Assembly (NCBI GenBank): GCA_016218905.1
Contig: JACRCS010000070.1
Coordinates: forward strand, 1 to 23,066
Direction of reading: 5' to 3'
Origin: Deltaproteobacteria bacterium
GTDB taxonomy: Bacteria; Desulfobacterota_C; Deferrisomatia; Deferrisomatales; JACRMM01
Length of the DNA stretch: 23,066 bases
The notes under the pieces were generated by a model. The model saw nothing but the letters and a program-made list of their open reading frames with translations, was not told the origin of the DNA and searched no databases. A program made the translations under genes and the position numbers. Of this stretch, positions 1 to 7,119 are shown piece by piece; within the stretch, counting starts at the first letter, position 1; each line of letters begins with the position of its first letter.

Positions 1-1119
1 CAGATCCTCCTGAACGTGGGCGGAGACCTGGCCGCCAAAATCGATTCCGTGGCCCGCAGGCAGGCCGGCCGCCCGGAGGTCCGGCTGGGCCCCGTGGTCC
101 TGGAGGGCAGCGAGGCCGTCGCCTCCCGCTACTGCCGGAAGATCCACGACTTCCTCGATCCCCTCCTGGAGCGCGCAGGGCCTCAGGTGAACCCCTTCGT
201 CCAGCGCGTCTACCGCTCGCTCGGCCCCGAGGGCACGGAGACAGCCAACAACGTCCGGGACATGCTCCAGAAGGCGCTCTCGAACGCGGCAGGCCTCGGG
301 CACCTGCTCCGGGCCATCCGCGACGAGCAGAGCGCCAAGCTCTGGGAGCGATCCGTGGCCGCAGCCTACATCTCCGCCGCCCTGGGGAGCGTCTGGTGCA
401 GGGAGGCGAAAGGGCGACCCCGGGACGCGACCGTCCGACAGCTCGCCGGCGCGGGACTCCTGCAGGACCTCTCGATCCTGCTACGACCCTCCCTCTATAG
501 GAGCGACCTGACCCGGCACCCCGTACGTTCGGCCCCGTTGGCGGGCGAGATGGGCTTCTCCGCCACCCTGCAGGAGCTCGTGGAGGACCACCATCGGCTC
601 CTGGTGCCGGACGGGGAGACCGACGGGCAGGAAACCGAGCGCCCGGTGAGCGAGGCCGCCTCGCTCCTGGTGGTGACCAACATGTTCGTCGCCTCGCTCT
701 GGGCGGGCAGTCACCGCGAACGCGACATCGAGGGGATCAAGGCCCTGAACTTCCTGATGTCCGAAGGAAAGCTACCGCGCGAGCCCGTTGGAATCCTAAC
801 CCGGATGTACTTCTCGAAGAAGTTCTCGCTCTTCGTCGAGAAGGCGACCGATATCATGGCGCTCTGTCCGCAGGTTGCCGCCGCGAAGCCGATCCTCTGG
901 AACATCCTCGGCGAACGGAACCCGCACAAGTTCATCTGCCAGCTGAAGACCTGCCCTCACATCGGCAGCCAGGTGACGATGATCGCCCAGGCGATCGGCG
1001 TGCGGCTCGAGGAGAAGGTCGTGGGCCAGATCGAGCAAGGCGAGTACAGCAACTGCACCTACCTCTCCACGGAGCTCGAGAAGCTCTACCGCGAAATCGC
1101 TTCGGTCAGCACGAGATAG
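1..1119 (+). CDS. Degenerate HD-type signalling protein (HD-GYP/HDOD-like), 5' end probably outside the window
   Basis: The reading frame is open from base 1. The first usable start, GTG at 16, has no Shine-Dalgarno sequence before it, so the gene probably begins upstream. Counting from that GTG there are 367 residues. The region 105-200 follows the layout of an HD phosphohydrolase: a helix where the first histidine should be (residues 109-125), AGLLQDLS where families have a His-Asp pair (Q150-D151), then RHPVRSAPLAG (168-177) and EDHHRLLVPDG (190-200), which resemble the HP and HH motifs of HD-GYP proteins. The catalytic His of the HD pair is Gln, so hydrolysis of cyclic di-GMP looks doubtful. 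The C-terminal third has scattered cysteines (C286, C307, C313 region) and no family I recognise. A regulatory or scaffolding role is inference. The gene converges on the amidohydrolase, with a large inverted repeat between them. Confidence 0.6.
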   Translation, partial: QILLNVGGDLAAKIDSVARRQAGRPEVRLGPVVLEGSEAVASRYCRKIHDFLDPLLERAGPQVNPFVQRVYRSLGPEGTETANNVRDMLQKALSNAAGLGHLLRAIRDEQSAKLWERSVAAAYISAALGSVWCREAKGRPRDATVRQLAGAGLLQDLSILLRPSLYRSDLTRHPVRSAPLAGEMGFSATLQELVEDHHRLLVPDGETDGQETERPVSEAASLLVVTNMFVASLWAGSHRERDIEGIKALNFLMSEGKLPREPVGILTRMYFSKKFSLFVEKATDIMALCPQVAAAKPILWNILGERNPHKFICQLKTCPHIGSQVTMIAQAIGVRLEEKVVGQIEQGEYSNCTYLSTELEKLYREIASVSTR

Positions 1120-1146
1120 TCATCAGAGGCTCTTGCAGAAGTACCC

Positions 1147-1206
1147 GTAGGGTGGGCTCGGCCCACCAACTTACGGCCGGGTATTGGTGGGCCAAGCCCA
1201 CCCTAC
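1147..1206. repeat. Long inverted repeat (about 23-bp arms), possible bidirectional terminator or dispersed element
   Basis: The arms at 1147-1169 and 1184-1206 are reverse complements with one mismatch. They start with GTAGGGTGGGC, end with GCCCACCCTAC, and enclose a 14-base loop. The repeat lies 27 bases after the stop of the first gene and 35 bases from the stop of the convergent amidohydrolase gene. There is no T-run after either arm, so a dispersed hairpin element is as likely as an intrinsic terminator. GTAGGGTGGGC-type palindromes are known to me as widely dispersed intergenic elements in diverse bacteria. Confidence 0.75.
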
Positions 1207-1227
1207 GATTGCCTCACTAGATAGTTC

Positions 1228-1262
1228 TCAGTTATCAGTTATCAGTTGTCAGTTGTCAGTTC
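1228..1262. repeat. Heptamer tandem array TCAGTTN, five units
   Basis: Five exact 7-base units are read directly: TCAGTTA twice, TCAGTTG twice and TCAGTTC once. The last three units (1242-1262) lie inside the amidohydrolase reading frame on the minus strand and encode its final six residues (ELTTDN) and its TGA stop. The same heptamer family recurs at 18549-18672. Confidence 0.9.
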
Positions 1263-2075
1263 AAACTTCCCGAACAGCTCCCGGGCGTTGCCCCAGGTCA
1301 TCTTCTCCTTGGTCTCCGCGCTCAGGAAGGGCAGTCCCAGGAAGAAGCGGAGGTCCTCGACCTGGTCCGACCAGGGAGTGTCCGACCCGAAGAGAAGCCG
1401 CTCGGCCGGGTGCCGGGAGACGAGACGCCTGAACGTCTCCAGCGGCATCTTCCGCAGGACGAAGGACGTATCCAGGTAGACGTCCCGCCCGAGCAGGGTC
1501 CTCTCCGTCTCCTCGTAGATCTCCTCTCCCCCCATGTGGGCGGCGACGAGCCGAAGTCTCGGGAACGCTTCGTGGACGGTGAGCAACCCTCGCGGCGTCG
1601 CGTTCACGGGGAAATCCGGCAATCCCCGGTCCAGCCCGGCGTGGATGAGCACCCACATGCCGGCCGCCTCCGCGGCTTCGTAGAAGGGGAAGCACCGCCT
1701 GTCCTCCACGACGAACCGCTGGTAGTCGGGGTGGACTTTGAACCCCGAGAAGCCCCGGGCGCGCAGCTCCTCCACCTGATCTCCGACGCCCGCCACACCG
1801 GGATGAATCGTCGCGAGAGGCAGGATCCTCGGGCTCCGAAGGCTCAGGAGCCACTCGTTGACCGGAGGCGCCTGCTCGGGCTTTACGGTGATCCGAGAGA
1901 CGACGGAGAGACCGACTCCCGCCCGGTCCATGGAGGCGAGAAGCCCGCCGAGAGTACCGTCCGAGGAGGGGGCCACCCCCCGCCGGCGCATGTCCGCCAT
2001 GATCCGGGGGGCCTTGCCGTCTTCGTAGACGTGCGCGTGGAAATCGATGACCATGGGCTCGCGGCCGCTATTCAT
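1242..2075 (-). CDS. Metal-dependent hydrolase, amidohydrolase-2 family
   Basis: A 277-residue TIM-barrel hydrolase of the amidohydrolase-2 type. Visible metal-site residues are the DFHAH motif (H13, H15), IHAG (H145), AAHMGG (H180) and FGSDTPW (D232). KVHP (H115) is a further candidate. These enzymes hydrolyse or decarboxylate small organic acids, amides or lactones; the substrate cannot be read here. I chose ATG at 2075 because it forms an ATGA overlap with the permease stop and has GAGG upstream. An upstream in-frame ATG at 2099 would overlap the permease by 28 bases. It is the last gene of an operon with a NitT/TauT-type ABC transporter, so it probably acts in the cytoplasm on the imported compound (inference). 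The C-terminal tail ELTTDN is encoded by the heptamer array, so the natural stop may have been replaced by repeat sequence. Confidence 0.85.
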   Translation of the reverse strand: MNSGREPMVIDFHAHVYEDGKAPRIMADMRRRGVAPSSDGTLGGLLASMDRAGVGLSVVSRITVKPEQAPPVNEWLLSLRSPRILPLATIHPGVAGVGDQVEELRARGFSGFKVHPDYQRFVVEDRRCFPFYEAAEAAGMWVLIHAGLDRGLPDFPVNATPRGLLTVHEAFPRLRLVAAHMGGEEIYEETERTLLGRDVYLDTSFVLRKMPLETFRRLVSRHPAERLLFGSDTPWSDQVEDLRFFLGLPFLSAETKEKMTWGNARELFGKFELTTDN

Positions 2076-2827
2076 CGCCCCGCCCTCGTCCACCGGCACA
2101 GCCGCGACTCGAGGGCCTGGAGGGCCTCGTAGAAGACCACCCCGAGAAAGGCCATGGCCAGGATGCCGGCGAACATCTCGCTATAGGCGATGCGGCCCCA
2201 GGCGTCGAGGATGTAGTACCCGAGCCCCTCGGTCCCCGCGACCGATTCGGATACGAAGAGGACGGCGATCGCCGTGCCGGTGCTGATCCGCAGGGCCGTG
2301 AAGACGTCGGGCAGGGCCGCCGGGAGGACCACGTGCCGGAAGACCTGCCAGCGGTCCGCCCCCAGGGACCGGACCGAGAGGATCGAGGCGGCGGGAATGG
2401 AACGGGCCGCGTCTCGGGCGGTCACGAGGATCTGGAAGAAGATGACGAGCGTGATGAGCGCGATCTTCGACAGGTCGCCGATGCCGAGCAGGACGAGGAG
2501 CACCGGAAGAAAGACCACCTTCGGGATCGGGTAGCTGAGGAAGACCAGCGGCGCGGCAACCGCGTCGGCTCGCCGGGACCGTCCCACCAGGAGCCCGATC
2601 GGAGCGGCCACGAGCGTCCCGGCGGCCATGGAGGCGAGGACGCGCCGGGCGCTCACGAGCAGGTGGGGCCAGAGCTCGCGGCCGAAGAGGCGAAGGAAGT
2701 CGCCGATGGCCGGCGCGGGCGGAGGCAGCGCAGGGGACCCGACGCCGGCCGAGAGGAGATGCCAACCGGCGAGCAGGAGCGTCAGGGCGACCGCGTACCC
2801 GATGGCCTTCCGGCCGAAGCCGTTCAC
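2072..2827 (-). CDS. ABC transporter permease, NitT/TauT family
   Basis: A 251-residue inner-membrane permease of the binding-protein-dependent transport class (SsuC/TauC-like). About six hydrophobic segments are visible, starting near residues 8-28, 64-84, 94-115, 121-138, 185-205 and 217-238. The cytoplasmic EAA loop, which contacts the ATPase, reads SLGADRWQVFRHVVLPAALP, with the conserved Gly and the LP pair. The GTG start at 2827 forms a GTGA overlap with the ATPase stop and has GGGAGG upstream, so translation is probably coupled. At the 3' end it overlaps the amidohydrolase start by 4 nt. The family imports nitrate, sulfonates, taurine, thiamine precursors or aromatic acids. The permease alone does not tell which. 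Confidence 0.92.
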   Translation of the reverse strand: MNGFGRKAIGYAVALTLLLAGWHLLSAGVGSPALPPPAPAIGDFLRLFGRELWPHLLVSARRVLASMAAGTLVAAPIGLLVGRSRRADAVAAPLVFLSYPIPKVVFLPVLLVLLGIGDLSKIALITLVIFFQILVTARDAARSIPAASILSVRSLGADRWQVFRHVVLPAALPDVFTALRISTGTAIAVLFVSESVAGTEGLGYYILDAWGRIAYSEMFAGILAMAFLGVVFYEALQALESRLCRWTRAGR

Positions 2828-3600
2828 CGTCCGTCCTCCCGGGCCGCAGGTACCTGGGCTGACAGGAGCTGTCGGAGCTCAGCGCAACGAGCGTAGAACT
2901 CCGGCGTAGCGCGGTAGCCGGCGGAGCCCATGCCCGGATTCTCGACGACGGCCGCAACGCGCCCGGGGCGCCGGGTCATCACGACCACCCGCCTGCCGAG
3001 AAAGACCGCCTCCTCGATGGAGTGGGTGACGAGCAGGGCCGTGTGCCCGCGCTGGCGCCAGATGGCGAGGAGGAGCTCCTGGAGGTCCTCCCGGGTCAGG
3101 GCGTCGAGGGCCGAGAGCGGCTCGTCCATGAGGAGGAGGTCCGCCTCGAGGGCCAGCGCCCGGGCGACGGCAAGCCGCTGGCGCATGCCCCCCGAGAGCT
3201 CTCCCGGGTAGGCGCGGGCGAAGTCCGAGAGGCCCACCCGGGCGAGCGCCTCTCGCGTGAGCCTCGCCCGCTCGGCGGCGGGCACTCCGCGGATCTCGAG
3301 CCCCAGCGCCGCGTTGTGGAACACCGTCTTCCACGGCAGCAGCCCGAAATCCTGGAGGATGAGGGCGGTCCGAAGCCGGGGCCGGACCACCGCTTCTCCC
3401 GCGATCTCGACCTGCCCCTCGGTGGCTCCGACGAGGCCCGCCACGGTCAGGAGGAGGGTCGACTTCCCGCAGCCCGAGGGCCCGATGACCGCGATCGCCT
3501 CCCCCTCGCCGACGCTCAGGGTGAAGGCCTCCAGGGCGGCGACGGGCCCCCGCGTCCCCTGATACTCGACGCTCACCGCCCGAACTTCGACCGGCGCCAC
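2824..3600 (-). CDS. ABC transporter ATP-binding protein, NitT/TauT family
   Basis: A 258-residue ATPase of the SsuB/TauB type that powers the neighbouring permease. All motifs are present: Walker A GPSGCGKST (40-48), Q-loop Gln83, signature LSGGMRQ (135-141), Walker B LLLMDEP (155-161), D-loop SALD and the switch histidine in VTHSIEEA. The start is GTG at 3600, 13 bases after the binding-protein stop; only a weak purine stretch (GCGAAG) precedes it, so a slightly later start is possible. The length is usual for the family. It is the second gene of the operon and overlaps the permease by 4 nt. The C-terminal PGRVAAVVENPG segment is typical of this subfamily. Confidence 0.95.
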   Translation of the reverse strand: MAPVEVRAVSVEYQGTRGPVAALEAFTLSVGEGEAIAVIGPSGCGKSTLLLTVAGLVGATEGQVEIAGEAVVRPRLRTALILQDFGLLPWKTVFHNAALGLEIRGVPAAERARLTREALARVGLSDFARAYPGELSGGMRQRLAVARALALEADLLLMDEPLSALDALTREDLQELLLAIWRQRGHTALLVTHSIEEAVFLGRRVVVMTRRPGRVAAVVENPGMGSAGYRATPEFYARCAELRQLLSAQVPAAREDGR

Positions 3601-3613
3601 CTTCGCTATCGCC

Positions 3614-4567
3614 TCACTTCGGCAGAGGGGAGCAGAGGTCCTCGTAGCCGACGGGCTTCTTCAGCAGGTCCTTCTCGCGCATCCAGACGAGCACGGCGTC
3701 CACCTCTTCCCGGCGAGGGAGCTGGCTCTTGGGGTACCGGTTGATCCGGTAGCTCTCCTGGATGGGCTTCGGCAGGCGGGCCTTCTCCACGAGGGTCGCG
3801 CGCCAGGCGCCCGGGTCCGCGTTGACGCGCTCGGCGGCGCGGTCCCACACCTGGAGCAGCCGGCGCAGCGCCTCGGCGGCCCCCGGGCGGTCCAGAAATC
3901 GCTTCGATACGACGAGGACCGTCTGGGAGAGGTTCGGGCCCGAGGTGTCGTCGGCGAGGAGCACCGCCCCCTGCTTCTCCGCCAGCGAAAGGAGGGGCTC
4001 CGGCAGGGCCGCGGCCTTCACCTTCCCGCTCATGAGCAGCTCGAAGCGGACCGGGACCTTCTTCACCTCCTCCTTTCGGATGTCGGCCACGCCCGCGCGC
4101 TTCAAGAGGCCGTCCATCACGTACTCCTGGATCGTCCCGGAGGACGTCGCCACGGGCACGCCGGAGAGCCCCTTCAGGTCCCGGATCCCGGAACCGGGCG
4201 CGGCCACGATCCCGAAGCGACCTTCCGCGGCCGTGGCACCCAACATCAGGGTCGCCACCGTCACCGGCACGCCTCCCGCCTCCAGGGACGCGGCGGCGAT
4301 GAGATCGCCCATGAAGCCGTCGATGGCTGCCGAGGCGAGCGCGACGTCCCTCTCCTGCGCCGACTGAAAGGTGATGACCTGAAGGGTGAGTCCCGCGCTC
4401 GCGGTGAGGCCCAGTTGCTCGGCAGCCCAGAGCGGGAGCGCATCCTCGGTGGGGAGCGTCCCGATGCGGATGGTGACGGGACCTCCCTTCGAGGGAGCGT
4501 CCGCGGCGGCGCAAAGGGCCCCCGCTGCAAGGAAACACGTGAGGACGAGAGCCCGGAACCTGTACAT
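3614..4567 (-). CDS. Periplasmic substrate-binding protein of NitT/TauT-type ABC transporter
   Basis: A 317-residue solute-binding protein. It starts at ATG 4567, preceded by a strong AGGAGGT at 4-nt spacing; the open frame further upstream has no comparable site. The N-terminus is a Sec signal peptide (MYRFRALVLTCFLAAGAL, then cleavage near LCA-AA, residue 21). The mature part begins with VTIRIGTLPTEDALPLWAA, the usual first strand and helix of NMT1/SsuA-like binding proteins. It continues with ITFQSAQERDVALASAAIDGFMGDLI and a second lobe from about residue 130 (GLSGVPVATSSGTIQEYVMDG). It should capture a small organic or oxyanion ligand in the periplasm and deliver it to the permease. The downstream amidohydrolase makes an organic ligand more likely than nitrate (inference). 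It is the first gene of the operon, divergent from norC. Confidence 0.9.
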   Translation of the reverse strand: MYRFRALVLTCFLAAGALCAAADAPSKGGPVTIRIGTLPTEDALPLWAAEQLGLTASAGLTLQVITFQSAQERDVALASAAIDGFMGDLIAAASLEAGGVPVTVATLMLGATAAEGRFGIVAAPGSGIRDLKGLSGVPVATSSGTIQEYVMDGLLKRAGVADIRKEEVKKVPVRFELLMSGKVKAAALPEPLLSLAEKQGAVLLADDTSGPNLSQTVLVVSKRFLDRPGAAEALRRLLQVWDRAAERVNADPGAWRATLVEKARLPKPIQESYRINRYPKSQLPRREEVDAVLVWMREKDLLKKPVGYEDLCSPLPK

Positions 4568-4920
4568 GCGACCTCCTCTGCTGTTGGGTCGGAAGCGCCC
4601 AAACATACTGGTTTCGGCGCGTCGGCCGCAAGCGCGGCGAAACGCCCCTCCTCTTTCGCGCCGGTCCTCCCGTCGCTCGCCGACTCCACGGCCGCGTGGC
4701 AATTCGGGTGGACCCGCCTGCGGAAAGACGTGTTCGTTGATGCACGTCAAAGATTCTTGCTCCCTTGGGAGGCAGTTTGTAGTCGCATGTTCAAAAAGTG
4801 GGTTGACGAATCCGTAAATCGCGGCAAGACGCACAAATAGCTTTTCTTGCACGCCTTGAACCGAGCGTCGGGGTGGGAGCCCGGCGCTCCCGAAGCTTCA
4901 AGATGAAAGGAGGAACGACT
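4568..4920. other. Divergent intergenic region between ABC operon and norCB
   Basis: This 353-base gap separates the binding-protein start (minus) and the norC start (plus), so it must hold both promoters. It contains an FNR-like palindrome at 4737-4750 and a lower-GC stretch around 4740-4860. I see no convincing small gene: frames that are open here lack ribosome-binding sites and family features. Confidence 0.6.
4737..4750 (+). promoter_or_regulatory. FNR/DNR/NnrR-like box upstream of norC
   Basis: The bases read TTGATGCACGTCAA, which matches the CRP/FNR-family consensus TTGAT-N4-ATCAA with one mismatch (G for A in the right half). The centre is 177 bases upstream of the norC ATG. A possible -10 (TTGTAG, 4777-4782) lies at a distance that would suit class II activation. 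Nitric oxide reductase genes are classically controlled by FNR-family NO or oxygen sensors (DNR, NnrR), so the position makes sense. No footprint is available, and the divergent ABC operon could also be a target. Confidence 0.55.
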
Positions 4921-5619
4921 ATGACCAAGTCAGCATCAAAAACAATCTTCTGGGTGGGGACCCTCTCTTCGGCGGTGCTCTTTCTCTACATGACCTTCGA
5001 CTTCCACAAGCAGGGGCCCAGACTCGCCAACACGGCCAAGATCACGCCCGAGGTCGTGGCCGGAAAGAAGGTCTGGCACAAGTACAACTGCAACGACTGC
5101 CACACGATCCTCGGCTTCGGCGGCTACTACGCTCCCGACATGACGAAGGCCTTCTATCGGCTCGGAAAGAACAACATCATTTCGGTCGTCATGAATCCCG
5201 AGAAGGTGTACCAGAACTCCTTCCGGAAGATGCCCCACCTCGGCGTGACGAAACAGGAAGCCGAGCAGCTCGTCGCCTTCCTGCAGTGGACCGCCGACAT
5301 CGAGAACCGGAACTGGCCGCCCCAGGACGTGAAGTACGTCAGGGCCGCCAAGCTCCGCGCCCAGAACGCCGCCCAGGCGCTCACGAAGAGCGACCTGATC
5401 CTGAGCTCCTGCGGGGGCTGCCACAGCTTCCAGAACCAGGGGCGAAACGTCGCCGGGGACTTCGACGAGATCGCCAAGGCAATCACCTACGACCGCGCGA
5501 CGCTCGTCCGCTTCATCCTGAACCCTGAAGCTGTAAAGCCGGGCGTCGGTATGCCTCCGCAGGCGGTCTCCGAAGAGACTGCCGGGCAGATCGCCGACTT
5601 CGTCCTGAGCCTGAAGTAA
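4921..5619 (+). CDS. norC: NorC-like cytochrome c subunit of nitric oxide reductase, with extra C-terminal heme-c domain
   Basis: 232 residues. I chose ATG 4921 because AAAGGAGGAACG lies just before it; an ATG at 4903 precedes that site. Residues 9-26 form the single N-terminal membrane anchor of NorC. The first heme site is CNDCH (57-61), followed by TILGFGGYYAPDMTK, a close match to the NorC signature, with M104 in FRKMPHLG as likely axial ligand. A usual NorC ends near residue 150. This one continues with a second cytochrome c domain: CGGCH (164-168) and likely axial M211 in GVGMPPQ. The protein passes electrons from periplasmic donors to NorB. The extra domain may act as a built-in donor (inference). 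It lies 12 nt before norB in the same operon. I found no norD or norQ in the window. Confidence 0.9.
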   Translation: MTKSASKTIFWVGTLSSAVLFLYMTFDFHKQGPRLANTAKITPEVVAGKKVWHKYNCNDCHTILGFGGYYAPDMTKAFYRLGKNNIISVVMNPEKVYQNSFRKMPHLGVTKQEAEQLVAFLQWTADIENRNWPPQDVKYVRAAKLRAQNAAQALTKSDLILSSCGGCHSFQNQGRNVAGDFDEIAKAITYDRATLVRFILNPEAVKPGVGMPPQAVSEETAGQIADFVLSLK

Positions 5620-5631
5620 GGAGGTGGTGCG

Positions 5632-6990
5632 ATGATTCGCTATCAGAGCCAGCGCGTGGCGCTCCCGTATATCCAGCTCTCCCTGCTCCTCTTCATCCTC
5701 CAGGTGGTGATGGGCCTATGGCTCGCAGTGAACTACGGCTTCACGCTGCCCCAGGGCCTCGTCGACACATTCTCCTTCGCGACGTCCAGGGCGCTCCACA
5801 CGAACCTGCTGGTCGCCTGGCTCCTGCTCGGGTTCATGGGCGGGACCTACTTCGTCCTCCCCGCCGAGTGCGAACGCGAGCTCTTCAGCGCGAAGCTCGC
5901 CTACGTCCAGCTCGTCATCTTCGCCCTCGCTGCCGTGGCCGCCGTGGTGGGCTTCCTCTTCGGCTGGACCCAGGGCAAGCCCCTCCTGGAGATCCCGGTG
6001 CCGCTGGACCTCGTGATCGTCGTCGCCGCGCTCATCTTCATCGCAAACGTCTTCCTGACGGTCGCCACCGCGAAGAAGCGTAGCGTTCTGAGCTGGATGC
6101 TCGTCGGCGGCGTGGTCTTCCTGGCGCTCCTCTACCTCCTGGGCATCCCGTTCTACAAGGACCTGAACGCCGACTACTACTACTGGTGGTGGGTGATCCA
6201 TCTCTGGGTGGAGGGCGCCTGGGAGCTCATCACGGCCTCCATCATGGCCTTCGTGATCCTCGAGGTGACGGGCGTGGAGCGCCACGTGGTGGAGCGGTGG
6301 CTCTACGTCGAGACGGGGCTCTTCCTCTTCACCGGTATCGTCGGCACCGGGCATCACTACTACTGGATCGGTGCGCCGGACTACTGGATCTGGTGGGGCG
6401 GGATCTTCAGCGCACTTGAGCCTGTTCCGATCGCCCTCATGGTGGTCGACACCTGGCTGCACATCAAGAAGCGGCAGAACGCGATCGTGAACCACCTGAC
6501 CTGGGTCTATATCGTCGGCATGGCCCTCTACCACTTCCTGGGCGCGGGCGTCTGGGGCTTCATCCACACGCTGCCGCCGATCAACTACTACACCCACGGC
6601 AGCCAGATCACGGTCTCCCACGGCCACATGGCGTTCTTCGGCGCCTACGCGCTCCTGAACCTGACGGTCTTCTACTACGCCCTGCCGCAGTTGAAGGGCA
6701 TCAAGAAGTACGACGACCGCCTCGGCTCCTGGGGCTTCTGGACGATGTGCGTGGCGATGTTCTTCCTCTCCCTGGTCTTCGGGGTCGCGGGCATCCTCCA
6801 GACCTACCTGGAGCGGTTCCTCGACATCGGCTACATGACCGCGCACATGAGCATGATGTTCTGGTTCAAGACCGCGCTCGCGATCGGCGTGCTCTTCCTC
6901 GCGGGAGTCGTGGCCACGGTCGTCCACCTCTTCACGCTGAAGGAGGCGGTGGAGCAGCCAGCGGCGCAGCCCGTGAGGGTGCGAGCGTAA
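5632..6990 (+). CDS. norB: Nitric oxide reductase catalytic subunit (cNOR large subunit)
   Basis: 452 residues with about twelve membrane helices; a heme-copper-oxidase-superfamily enzyme that reduces 2 NO to N2O. Matching the known Pseudomonas NorB layout, the heme b ligands are H56 (ALHTNLL) and H332. The heme b3 ligand is H330 (VSHGHMAFFGAY). The non-heme FeB ligands are H190, H241, H242 and E194 (IHLWVEGAWE, GTGHHYYWIG). The further conserved glutamates are E198 and E263 (FSALEPVP). All are present, so this is a canonical cNOR and not a quinol-type NOR, which would carry a long N-terminal extension. The start ATG 5632 has AAGGAGGTG upstream. Transcription likely ends at the hairpin at 7025-7058. 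Absence of norD/norQ nearby means maturation factors are elsewhere or not needed. Confidence 0.96.
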   Translation: MIRYQSQRVALPYIQLSLLLFILQVVMGLWLAVNYGFTLPQGLVDTFSFATSRALHTNLLVAWLLLGFMGGTYFVLPAECERELFSAKLAYVQLVIFALAAVAAVVGFLFGWTQGKPLLEIPVPLDLVIVVAALIFIANVFLTVATAKKRSVLSWMLVGGVVFLALLYLLGIPFYKDLNADYYYWWWVIHLWVEGAWELITASIMAFVILEVTGVERHVVERWLYVETGLFLFTGIVGTGHHYYWIGAPDYWIWWGGIFSALEPVPIALMVVDTWLHIKKRQNAIVNHLTWVYIVGMALYHFLGAGVWGFIHTLPPINYYTHGSQITVSHGHMAFFGAYALLNLTVFYYALPQLKGIKKYDDRLGSWGFWTMCVAMFFLSLVFGVAGILQTYLERFLDIGYMTAHMSMMFWFKTALAIGVLFLAGVVATVVHLFTLKEAVEQPAAQPVRVRA

Positions 6991-7024
6991 CGACGCGAGC
7001 CGGCGGCAGGCCGGCCGCTGTGAA

Positions 7025-7058
7025 AGGCCGGGGCGCCGAGGGCGCCCCGGCCTATTTT
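7025..7058 (+). terminator. Intrinsic terminator of norCB
   Basis: A perfect 13-bp stem (7025-7037 with 7041-7053; AGGCCGGGGCGCC and its complement) has a 3-base loop GAG and is followed by ATTTT. It lies 34 bases after the norB stop, in the right orientation for the plus strand. Confidence 0.88.
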
Positions 7059-7061
7059 CAC

Positions 7062-7115
7062 GTCGTCCACTCAGTCCACGTCGTCCACTCAGTCCACTTC
7101 GTCCACTGGGTCCAT
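7062..7115. repeat. 18-bp tandem repeat, three units (period-9 GTCCAC family)
   Basis: Units at 7062-7079, 7080-7097 and 7098-7115. The first two are identical (GTCGTCCACTCAGTCCAC) and the third differs at four positions. Each is itself a near-duplicate 9-mer ending in GTCCAC. The array stops 4 bases before the stop codon of the crotonase gene. A related inverted array is at 20982-21059. Confidence 0.92.
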
Positions 7116-7119
7116 CCCG

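Noticed and set aside
5716..6927. 403-codon minus-strand frame opposite norB
   Set aside because: It is a His/Asp/Glu-rich mirror of membrane-helix codons; norB has all catalytic residues.
5632..6990. Cytochrome c oxidase or quinol-type NO reductase
   Set aside because: The FeB-site Glu (E194) and the cNOR-type motifs are present. There is no Tyr-His crosslink motif of oxidases and no N-terminal quinol-NOR extension, and a NorC partner precedes it.
7062..7115. CRISPR array
   Set aside because: The units are contiguous 18-mers with no spacers, and no cas gene is present. The same applies to the arrays at 1228, 10466, 18549 and 20982.
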